Shown one piece after another: positions 25,357-31,184 of a stretch of DNA of 31,184 nt (position 1 is its first letter; each line of letters begins with the position of its first letter). The stretch is from Stygiolobus sp037389425 (lineage in GTDB: Archaea; Thermoproteota; Thermoprotei_A; Sulfolobales; Sulfolobaceae). Both the position numbers and the translations under genes were made by a program. The notes below the pieces were generated by a model. It was not told the DNA's origin. It saw only the letters and a list, made by a program, of their open reading frames with translations, and did no database searches. The stretch is taken from contig NZ_JBBHKR010000020.1 of assembly GCF_037389425.1 (NCBI RefSeq), positions 1 through 31,184 on the forward strand, written 5' to 3'.

Positions 25357-26304
25357 ATGAAGTTGGCCAAAGTCGTTTCTATTATATTCATAATCGCTTT
25401 AATTTTCTTAGTAATAATTTACTTTGTATACCTTGAAAATTTATTTAATGCATATGCATACACACAGAATTCTATAATGAAATATTTCTTATCGCCTCAG
25501 CTAATAAAACCAAATAATAAATCAATAACAGTGAACGATACGGCATTCGAGCTTATGTATTATAATGTTTCTGAAAGTGAGTTAACTGAGTTAATACACA
25601 ATACTAATACTTTTACTAAAGACATTGGATATTTATTAGCGTCGATTGCAGGGTTAATAATACTCTACGTACTATATATTTGCCTTTATTTTAGGGTTTT
25701 TATTAGAAATAGAAATTTATTGCCAAGCTTTATTTTCCATTCTCTATTTCCTATCGCTGTTGAACTTATCATTATTATACTCATACCTTTATCTCTGGGA
25801 CTTATTTTCTATAGTACGATTTTCCCTATCCTTTTGACTTTTCTTTATGCATTAGACCATTTGCTACCTCTAAACACTGCTTATTCAATGATAGATTCAC
25901 TAATCTTTGGTTTAGATATCTTTTTATTTGTAGTAGAGTTTTTAATTGAACGGGTTACCGAGAACGAAATTGCATCAATTCCTACTACAATTGATAAAGC
26001 AGTGAAATATTTTCATTCCTTTAATGAAAAATTAGAACATGTTATTAACGTAGGGAAATTAGCAATTAAAATTTTAGTTATAATTACATTTGTTATCTCA
26101 ATAGCTACAACTTTTTTGGCTTATTTTAATATCGCATATCTAATAGAAGACTTTTATTTTGTATTTTCTACAATGTCAATCATTACCGTTCTGGTATTGT
26201 TAGTTTTGATTGCCGAATTCCTAGTCAATATAAGCTTTAAAGGAGTGAGTTATATAGAGAGGCTAATTCATAGATCTAAGACGAGAAAGAGTAAAAAACC
26301 GTAA
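25357..26304 (+). CDS. Multi-pass membrane protein of unknown function
   Basis: About 315 residues from the ATG at 25357 (a TTG nine bases earlier would add three). A first helix (about 5-25) is followed by an outward segment of roughly 60 residues with sequons (NKSITVNDT, NVSESE). Further helices lie near 90-112, 124-152, 155-200, 235-260 and 268-292. A soluble loop (IERVTENEIASIPTTIDKAV and on, about 197-230) lies between helices, and the tail is very basic (HRSKTRKSKKP). No catalytic motif or known family is visible. A hairpin terminator follows the stop, so it is probably transcribed alone. AT-rich codon use matches the surrounding chromosome. Confidence 0.7.
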   Translation: MKLAKVVSIIFIIALIFLVIIYFVYLENLFNAYAYTQNSIMKYFLSPQLIKPNNKSITVNDTAFELMYYNVSESELTELIHNTNTFTKDIGYLLASIAGLIILYVLYICLYFRVFIRNRNLLPSFIFHSLFPIAVELIIIILIPLSLGLIFYSTIFPILLTFLYALDHLLPLNTAYSMIDSLIFGLDIFLFVVEFLIERVTENEIASIPTTIDKAVKYFHSFNEKLEHVINVGKLAIKILVIITFVISIATTFLAYFNIAYLIEDFYFVFSTMSIITVLVLLVLIAEFLVNISFKGVSYIERLIHRSKTRKSKKP

Positions 26305-26313
26305 TAATAAAAT

Positions 26314-26347
26314 CTAGCTAGGCTTGGTAGCCAACTAGAGCTTTTTT
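26314..26347 (+). terminator. Hairpin terminator
   Basis: CTAG at 26314-26317 pairs with CTAG at 26335-26338, enclosing GGCT/AGCC with a TGGT loop. A run of six T follows at 26342. It sits ten bases after the stop of the membrane protein gene. Confidence 0.55.
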
Positions 26348-26417
26348 ATATTCTAGTTTTCTATACGCTCTAAGTAGAATAAAACTTTCGCAGAGATGAA
26401 GTTTCAGCTTTCCATTA

Positions 26418-27607
26418 CAGCAGTTATGGGAATCTTAGGGAGGTAATACCAAGAAGTCGGTATTAGCGAGAAGTTTTTAATTTTAGACGTCGTCCCACTG
26501 AAAAGATGACAAACCGAAAGGGACAAGTGGAGTACGCTAAGAAGAGGCTGGTCAAGGCGGTCAACCAAGTCCTGGGCGTGATCAGGAGGAACGGGAGGAG
26601 CAGGAAGGTCGGTTTAGCACTCGCCTTGATGGTCCTGCTAGGTGGGAGGACCAGCGTGAGGAACGCTGCTGAGACGTTCGGGTTGGACTACGCAAACCTG
26701 CTGGAGGCGTTGGGAGAGCTCCACGACGCGTGGAAGGACTACTTGAAGGTCCTGTCGGGGCTGGTGAAGGGTGAGGTTGCCGTAATCATAGACGACACCG
26801 TGGACCACAACGCTCCGGGTAGACGTGAGCCCCCACGGAAACTACTGGATCTACTGCCACACCCACCGGAGGTTCGAGAGGGTCAAGCTCCTCACGGTCG
26901 CCATAGTAGACCTCTCCACGGGCAGGGCGTTCATGGTTCCCCCTACGCCGTGAGGAAGATGTTGGACTTGGGGATGGTCAACGAGTTCAAGACCAAGATC
27001 GACTTGGCCAAGGAGATGTTGGACGTACTCAAAGGGTACTTCCGCGTGTCCAGGGTAGTCTTCGACTCGTGGTACTGGTCGGAGAAGCTCGTGAAGGACA
27101 ACGTGGTGTCTGAGCTCAAGTCCAACCGGAGACTCCTCAGGGTCGAGTCGGCCCGGGGGACCCTCGAGGAGGTGGAGGGACACCTCCGAGTGGGAGACTT
27201 ACCCCCCGGAGTCTACTACGCCGACCTGACCCTGGGAGACCGAGTGACTACAGTAAAATTGCTAGTCCGGGAACGTGACTCTGGGACACACGTGAAGTGC
27301 CTCTACACGACCGACCTCTCGCTCAGCGAGGAGGAGATCGAGGAGGCATGGAAGATGAGGTGGGAGATCGAGGAGCTCCACAGGGACGTGAAGGCCTTGG
27401 GACTGGAGGACTCCTCGTTCTGGAGGAGAGAGAGGCTTCAGGGGTACCTCACGGTCTTCACCATCATGATCAACGTTGTCAGGGAGCTGGTGGGGGCTCT
27501 TAACCTGAGGAGCGTGGAGGCGTTCCTCAGGTTCGTTGAACGTTATTTAGGTGGACCGCCTGGGCTAATGAAAATCTTTAAGTTACGTTAAAGTCCCATA
27601 ACTGCTG
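26418..27607 (+). mobile_element. ISC1217-like insertion sequence, copy B (internally damaged)
   Basis: A 1190-bp copy of the element at 4.1-5.3 kb in the opposite orientation, with the same 14-bp terminal repeats CAGCAGTTATGGGA and the same 5' hairpin (TAATACC at 26444, GGTATTA at 26459). It is exactly 24 bases shorter than copy A, fully explained by deletions inside the transposase gene. Flanks show no convincing target duplication. Inverted copies 21 kb apart could promote inversion of the whole segment containing the cmr operon. Confidence 0.85.
26506..27591 (+). CDS. Transposase of copy B with two compensating frameshifts
   Basis: A 361-residue version of the copy A transposase. The N-terminal domain, IIDDTVDH, VVFDSWYWSEKLV and RWEIEELHRDVKALG are present, so the three catalytic regions read correctly. 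Between them, from about residue 103 to 150, the sequence is unrelated to copy A. Here an 8-base loss near 26813 and a 7-base loss near 26938 put about 40 codons in the wrong frame, giving RREPPRKLLDLLPHPPEVRE where copy A has DVSPHGNYWIYCHTHRRFER. Two further in-frame losses (3 and 6 bases) account for the rest of the size difference. Scrambling next to the first active-site strand makes activity unlikely, although the frame is open end to end. Confidence 0.8.
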   Translation: MTNRKGQVEYAKKRLVKAVNQVLGVIRRNGRSRKVGLALALMVLLGGRTSVRNAAETFGLDYANLLEALGELHDAWKDYLKVLSGLVKGEVAVIIDDTVDHNAPGRREPPRKLLDLLPHPPEVREGQAPHGRHSRPLHGQGVHGSPYAVRKMLDLGMVNEFKTKIDLAKEMLDVLKGYFRVSRVVFDSWYWSEKLVKDNVVSELKSNRRLLRVESARGTLEEVEGHLRVGDLPPGVYYADLTLGDRVTTVKLLVRERDSGTHVKCLYTTDLSLSEEEIEEAWKMRWEIEELHRDVKALGLEDSSFWRRERLQGYLTVFTIMINVVRELVGALNLRSVEAFLRFVERYLGGPPGLMKIFKLR

Positions 27608-27734
27608 TATTAATTACTGAAAAATTCTCAATGTATCATATCATGCTTATGAAATAAATTGAAGAGATCAACAAAGCAGAGCTCCAGCGATTTTATTATG
27701 TGGTAGATTAATAAATACTAAAAGGAGTTTTAAA

Positions 27735-28208
27735 ATGCAAGAGTTACCGAAGCCTTGGTTTGACCTTCAGACTTATAAGAAGACCAGGCTTTTAGAGGCT
27801 AAGTACGAAGCGGAAATCGCGAGAAAATTCCTTGATGAAGGACTCATTAGGAACGCTGCGGGAAAAGTTTACCAAGCCTGGAAGGCGTTAGTTGCTGGTA
27901 TTGCGGTAGACTATAGGGATAAGTTGAGGAATTTATTTACTGGTAAGGTTAAAATAAGAGGTGGGAAAGCGGTGGAGAAGGTAGATTGGGTAATTGCTAT
28001 AATGCCGAGTACTGCATTAAAAACGGTCTCGCAAGTTATCGGGGGTGAAATCTCACTTTATACTAATGTAGCTCTGCTTATTCATCAGTATCAATACAAC
28101 GGCCCGGACAAGGAGGGTATTTTAAGTCCCTACACGAACGATGAAGTAGCAAAGAATGATATTATCTTGCTTCTTAACGAAATAGAGAAGATCTTAAGTT
28201 CGTACTGA
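27735..28208 (+). CDS. PaREP1/PaREP8-family protein, HEPN-like
   Basis: A 157-residue helical protein. TRLLEAKYEAEIARKFLDEG followed by LIRNAAGKVYQAWKALVAGIA (about residues 17-57) is the hallmark of the archaeal PaREP1 family, placed by others in the HEPN superfamily. MPSTALKTVSQVIGG matches the family's second conserved segment. No R-x4-6-H nuclease motif is visible, so RNase activity should not be assumed. AAAGGAG about ten bases before the ATG serves as ribosome site. Such genes are numerous in crenarchaea and often sit beside nucleotidyltransferases or mobile elements. Here the neighbours are IS copy B and transposon relics, with no partner gene seen. Confidence 0.75.
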   Translation: MQELPKPWFDLQTYKKTRLLEAKYEAEIARKFLDEGLIRNAAGKVYQAWKALVAGIAVDYRDKLRNLFTGKVKIRGGKAVEKVDWVIAIMPSTALKTVSQVIGGEISLYTNVALLIHQYQYNGPDKEGILSPYTNDEVAKNDIILLLNEIEKILSSY

Positions 28209-28307
28209 AACTTTTTCGTAACGCTGCGGAGAGATACTCGGTGAGGTTGCTGAAATATTGGGAGTCGGACTTTCGTAGGGTTTCATGACTGACTTCCTTA
28301 TATAATT

Positions 28308-28336
28308 AGTCAGATCTGTGTAATACAGATCTGACT
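28308..28336. repeat. Perfect 12-bp inverted repeat (hairpin)
   Basis: AGTCAGATCTGT, loop GTAAT, then ACAGATCTGACT. The stem has no mismatch. It lies 100 bases after the PaREP1 gene and before an IS110 relic. No T run follows, so it is not a standard terminator. It may be a subterminal hairpin of a lost IS200/IS605-type element. Confidence 0.7.
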
Positions 28337-28429
28337 GGGGTGTAGGCAGTTTTAGACATAAAGCTCGATGCGTAGCTTGGACGCCTCCAACTTGAACCAG
28401 AAGTTAGGCTTAAAGCCCTAATAAGGGTA

Positions 28430-28489
28430 AATTTAGAGGTCCCAGTTGCAGGAATAGATGTATCAAAAGATAAATTAACTGCACTATAA
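28430..28489 (+). pseudogene. IS110-family transposase N-terminal scrap
   Basis: NLEVPVAGIDVSKDKLTAL and a stop. GIDVSKDKL is the start of the DEDD (RuvC-like) domain of IS110 transposases. Only this piece remains; the next 60 bases are unrelated. Confidence 0.55.
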
Positions 28490-28606
28490 TAATCAGTTTA
28501 ACGCCAGTAAGTAAAGCAGGTTTCATTGCGTAAGCAGTGTGGCTATGCTCGATTTTTCGTTTTCATATCGGAGGCTCCTCATGACGAGAATTCTCTCCAG
28601 AAGCCT

Positions 28607-28790
28607 CATCGTTCCCACACCAATTTAGCTCTCATCTGGTGGGCAGATGAGAGGGCCAGAGACCACCGTTTAAATTAACTATTACAATAACATCACGATC
28701 ATTCTCATAACCACAAACACACTCAAACCAACGATAATCAACTTCCCTCATCTTTCTACCACACCTAGGTGTAGTGATGGAAAAGGAGTG
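28607..28790 (-). pseudogene. TnpB C-terminal remnant with RNA-like hairpins
   Basis: The minus strand reads TTPRCGRKMREVDYRWFECV and CGYENDRDVIVIVNLNGG. This is the zinc ribbon (two cysteine pairs, the first reduced to one cysteine plus R) followed by the NDRD region that holds the third RuvC aspartate of TnpB. After a frameshift it ends SLALSSAHQMRAKLVWER. Near and past its end lie a perfect 10-bp hairpin (CTCTCATCTG at 28629-28638 with CAGATGAGAG at 28644-28653) and a larger one (GAGGCT 28571, AGCCTC 28602, enclosing GAGAATTCTC). These are plausible remains of the element's guide RNA. It differs from the intact TnpB downstream. Confidence 0.6.
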
Positions 28791-28811
28791 ATAAGGCTGA
28801 GTGATTAATAG

Positions 28812-29051
28812 TCACGATGAAGGCCGAACTCTACTTACACGTTGTTGCTGAAGATTATAGTCAATCTCTTCTCTAACTTTATCATCATCAACATAATATT
28901 CTATCTTTTCATCAAGTTCATCTAGATTGGAATACATCTCTATATTTTAAAAATACTTTCCAAAGTGCTCCTTCTTCCCTCAATATAAACCCAGAACATC
29001 CCGCAATTTCAAAAACTCACATATTATACGCCGTTTAAGAGCAGTTTCGGA
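28812..29051 (-). pseudogene. Unidentified gene remnant, cut by the IS607 element
   Basis: A single minus-strand frame reads SETALKRRIICEFLKLRDVL, LGLY, a TGA, GKKEHFGKYF, a TAA, then MYSNLDELDEKIEYYVDDDK and VREEIDYNLQQQRVSRVRPSS to a stop. Two in-frame stops in otherwise protein-like sequence indicate a decayed gene. The last part could start at the ATG at 28937 as a 41-residue protein. Its upstream end coincides with the proposed left end of IS607, and its downstream end abuts the TnpB remnant. I do not recognise the family. Confidence 0.35.
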
Positions 29052-29062
29052 TAAACCTTAAA

Positions 29063-29072
29063 GTTTATATTA
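29063..29072 (+). promoter_or_regulatory. TATA box of tnpA
   Basis: GTTTATATTA is centred about 27 bases before the ATG at 29095, predicting a leaderless tnpA-tnpB message. Confidence 0.5.
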
Positions 29073-29094
29073 TTTCATCATAAAATTTTATACA

Positions 29095-29679
29095 ATGTTA
29101 AGACCTAAAGAAGTGTGCCAACGCCTAGGAATTTCATACGCAACACTCAGAGAATATGTTAAGAAAGGGTACATAAAACCCGTGATACTAGAAACTGGGA
29201 AGTGGAGGTTCAAGGAAGAAGACGTCGAAAGACTGATGGGGATTGTTAGAAAGAGGAAAGTGATCCTTTACGCAAGAGTATCATCAAACACACAGAAAGA
29301 CGACTTAATAAACCAAGTAAAATACTTGGAGGAGAACGTTAAGGATTACGACCAAGTGATAACAGACGTCGGATCTTCATTAAACATGAAGAGGAAAGGG
29401 TTCCTCAAGTTGTTGAGGATGATACTAAACAACGAAGTATCGAAAGTTGTCATAGCCTACCCAGACAGACTAGTAAGGTTTGGTTTCGAGATAATTGAAG
29501 AAGTATGCAAAGCACACAACTGCGAGATAGTCGTTCTAAACAGGGAGGACAAAACACCAGAACAAGAGTTAATAGAAGACTTAATCTCTATACTAGTCTC
29601 CTTTAGTGGAAAGTTGTACGAAATAAGGAGTCACAAATACGAGAAGGTGAAGAAATGTGTCGAAGAACTTAAGGCTTAA
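29095..29679 (+). CDS. tnpA: IS607 TnpA, serine recombinase
   Basis: The transposase of the element, 194 residues, the usual length. The N-terminus is a MerR-type winged helix (RPKEVCQRLGISYATLREYVKKG, 3-25, with WRFKEEDVERL). The catalytic domain starts VILYARVSSNTQKDDLINQV, with R61 and S63 as the expected active-site pair. LVRFGFEIIEEVCKAHNCEIVVLNRED is the typical later motif of the IS607 subgroup, and the C-terminus is a helix (YEKVKKCVEELKA). It should form a multimer that exchanges DNA strands through a serine-DNA link. The last 23 bases overlap tnpB. Confidence 0.92.
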   Translation: MLRPKEVCQRLGISYATLREYVKKGYIKPVILETGKWRFKEEDVERLMGIVRKRKVILYARVSSNTQKDDLINQVKYLEENVKDYDQVITDVGSSLNMKRKGFLKLLRMILNNEVSKVVIAYPDRLVRFGFEIIEEVCKAHNCEIVVLNREDKTPEQELIEDLISILVSFSGKLYEIRSHKYEKVKKCVEELKA

Positions 29680-30955
29680 TGACTTTCAACCAGAGGAGGA
29701 ATACGTCTACCTAACGTACTCTCTGAAGAATAATAAGAAGGAGGAGAGCAAGATATTATTAGAAAACTACAAGATCCTTCTACACAAAGCTTTAGACTGG
29801 TTATGGGATAGAACTAGGATAGAGAGGAAGGAAGTAAAGAAAGGTAAGAAAGCCACTAAGATCAAAATAACCCTGCCTAAGAAAAAGGAGGTTTACAAGG
29901 TATTCAGAGACGAGCTTGAAAAGATTAACAATCTAGCTTCCCACTACGTGGACAAGGCAATAAGCGACGCTTACTCGATATTGAGGGGTTGGAAGAGGAG
30001 GGCTGAAAAAGGGCAAGCGTCATTGAGGAAACCTAGATTGAAGAAGGTTTACGTTAGGGTAAAGTCGACACTTAGGAAAGTTGAGGGCGAAGAAGTTAGG
30101 ATTACAGTAAGACCTTTCGAATACGTCACCTTCTCTTGGTCTCACAAATGGTTTTCAAGGAGGGTTGAAGGGCTTGAGTTGGGTGAGCCCATAATTAAGG
30201 AGGATAAAGTTCACCTACCATTCCGTTATAAATTACCTTGGTTTACTCCCCTTGACTTTCTATCTATTGATAGTAATCTTTACACATTAGACGCTTATGA
30301 TGGTGATAAGTTCGTCACTTTCTCTTTGAAGGAGTTGTACAGTCTAAAATTCGGTATGGAGTTGAAGAGGAGTAAAATACAATCTTTTGCTTCAAAGCAC
30401 GGTAGGAAGGGGAAGGTGTTAATGGAGAAGTATTCTCATAGGGAGAGGAACCGCGTGTTACATTACGTTCACAAGTTCGTGAACAAGTTGCTGGAAATGT
30501 ATCCTCTCACTATGTTTGCTGTTGAGAAGTTGAATAAACAAGAGATGTTTAGAGATGCCAACGACAAGCTGTCTAAGAGAATTTCAAGGACTGTGTGGAG
30601 GACAATTCACCGCGTGCTAAAGTACAAGGCTCCCCTTTACGGTTCCTTCTTGAAGGAGGTTAACCCACATCTCACTTCCAAGTCCTGCCCCAGATGTGGA
30701 TGGGTTTCCCGAAAGGTCGGCAGGACTTTTCACTGCGAGAGGTGTGGGTTCACTCTGGATAGGCAACTGAACGCATCTCTAAACATATACCTCAAGATGT
30801 GCGGGTTTCCCCACCTCTTTTTTACTCCCACTGGGAGTAGGTGGGTCGGGGTTATCCCGCTAAAGGGGCGGAGGGGTATGAGCGGGGCAATGCCCCGTGA
30901 CTCCAGTGAAGCCCAACGGCTGAGGATTGATATTAAATATTATGAAATCCTATGA
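29657..30955 (+). CDS. tnpB: IS607 TnpB, RNA-guided RuvC nuclease
   Basis: A 432-residue TnpB, ancestor type of Cas12, expected to use an RNA from the element's 3' end to cut target DNA. The RuvC residues are all present: D205 (LSIDSN), E290 (FAVEKLNKQEMF) and D368 (TLDRQLNASLNIY). The zinc finger has C344, C347, C360 and C363 (SCPRCGWV, HCERCGF). The N-terminal WED/REC part includes LLHKALDWLWDRTRIERKEV. The GTG start lies inside tnpA. The last codons after SSEAQRLR (IDIKYYEIL) are AT-rich and probably lie outside the element, so the native C-terminus may be about ten residues shorter. Confidence 0.9.
   Translation: MSKNLRLNDFQPEEEYVYLTYSLKNNKKEESKILLENYKILLHKALDWLWDRTRIERKEVKKGKKATKIKITLPKKKEVYKVFRDELEKINNLASHYVDKAISDAYSILRGWKRRAEKGQASLRKPRLKKVYVRVKSTLRKVEGEEVRITVRPFEYVTFSWSHKWFSRRVEGLELGEPIIKEDKVHLPFRYKLPWFTPLDFLSIDSNLYTLDAYDGDKFVTFSLKELYSLKFGMELKRSKIQSFASKHGRKGKVLMEKYSHRERNRVLHYVHKFVNKLLEMYPLTMFAVEKLNKQEMFRDANDKLSKRISRTVWRTIHRVLKYKAPLYGSFLKEVNPHLTSKSCPRCGWVSRKVGRTFHCERCGFTLDRQLNASLNIYLKMCGFPHLFFTPTGSRWVGVIPLKGRRGMSGAMPRDSSEAQRLRIDIKYYEIL
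30805..30925 (+). ncRNA. Putative omega RNA scaffold of the IS607 element
   Basis: The 3' end of tnpB is packed with stems. CCCACC/GGTGGG (30810-30815, 30840-30845) encloses TACTCCCA/TGGGAGTA. CGGG/CCCG lies at 30847-30859. CGGGGCA/TGCCCCG lies at 30883-30897, and AGCC-CAAC-GGCT at 30910-30921. TnpB guide RNAs are known to overlap the gene's 3' end and finish at the transposon border, with the guide copied from flanking DNA. Position and structure fit; expression is not shown. The guide would then begin near GATTGATATTAAA. Confidence 0.5.
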
Positions 30956-31025
30956 AGCCCAAACCCCTCTGCTCTTAAATCAGTAGGGTGATGAATGTTG
31001 AGATTAACCTTAGTCTGATTTATGA

Positions 31026-31181
31026 TCTTTAGATAATCTTCTCCATATATTCGGTAGACCCCAAAAAATCATTTCACAAAAATTATCTCAGCAAATTATT
31101 TACATAATAGAAAAATTAGAAATTAATAGGAAAAATTTAAGGTTAGGAGAGCTGGTATTACCAGTGGGAGATGAAACTTGA
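31026..31181 (+). pseudogene. 3' end of an unidentified gene, start missing
   Basis: A 51-codon frame with no start codon ends TGA at 31179-31181 and reads LLHIFGRPQKIISQKLSQQI, IYIIEKLEINRKNLRLGELV, LPVGDET. It is helical and lysine-rich. It follows the IS607 element by 100 bases, so the gene may have been cut by insertion or deletion. Family unknown. Confidence 0.3.
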
Positions 31182-31184
31182 TAA

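Larger units (their letters stand above)
29049..30925 (+). mobile_element. IS607-family element with TnpA and TnpB
   Basis: A serine-recombinase transposon of about 1.9 kb carrying overlapping tnpA and tnpB. IS607 elements lack inverted repeats and insert at GG dinucleotides. I place the ends at GG 29049-29050, just before the tnpA promoter, and GG 30924-30925, just after the structured RNA region. Both are inferences. Genes look intact, so it may be active. Confidence 0.65.

Overview
The window looks like chromosomal DNA of a thermoacidophilic crenarchaeon, most likely of the order Sulfolobales. It is AT-rich, many genes sit directly behind TATA boxes with almost no leader, Shine-Dalgarno sites are of the GGTGA type, and the insertion sequences (an ISC1217-like DDE element, IS607 with TnpB, IS630 and IS110 relics), a PaREP1 protein and a Cmr-type CRISPR effector module are all familiar from that group. 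The species cannot be fixed from the sequence alone.

Layout. (1) 1-9.7 kb is a cell-surface glycan island: a GT2 glycosyltransferase, decayed gene fragments, a small membrane protein followed by a GT4 transferase, a broken SAM methyltransferase, an intact GC-rich IS copy, an IS630 relic, a large GT-C-like membrane protein and a convergent GT4 transferase. (2) 9.7-12.4 kb is a transposon graveyard with IS630, IS110 and a GC-rich IS remnant that still has inverted repeats and an 8-bp target duplication. (3) 12.5-13.9 kb is an intact Wzx-like flippase, followed by a flippase fragment. (4) 14.46-22.2 kb is a complete type III-B effector operon, cmr4-cmr5-cmr1-cmr6-cmr2-cmr3, tightly packed behind one TATA box. 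(5) 22.2-24.8 kb holds a second flippase fragment, a decayed FkbM-type methyltransferase and unassigned DNA. (6) 24.8-26.3 kb holds two divergent membrane proteins of unknown function. (7) 26.4-31.2 kb holds the second copy of the ISC1217-like element (scrambled inside), a PaREP1/HEPN-like gene, IS110 and TnpB relics, and an apparently intact IS607 element with a structured RNA at its 3' end.

How it works together. The glycosyltransferases, flippase and methyltransferase relics fit assembly and export of a surface glycan (S-layer N-glycan or exopolysaccharide), in a region of rapid turnover. The Cmr operon encodes all six core subunits, with the Cas7 target-cleavage aspartate in Cmr4 and both HD and GGDD motifs in Cas10. 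It should form an RNA-guided complex that cuts target RNA, and probably DNA, and makes cyclic oligoadenylate. There is no CRISPR array, Cas6, adaptation gene or recognisable CARF effector in the window, so guides and effectors must come from elsewhere. The most notable points are the apparent CTG start of cmr6, hidden by gene calling that requires ATG/GTG/TTG, and the position of the module between two different truncated flippase paralogues.
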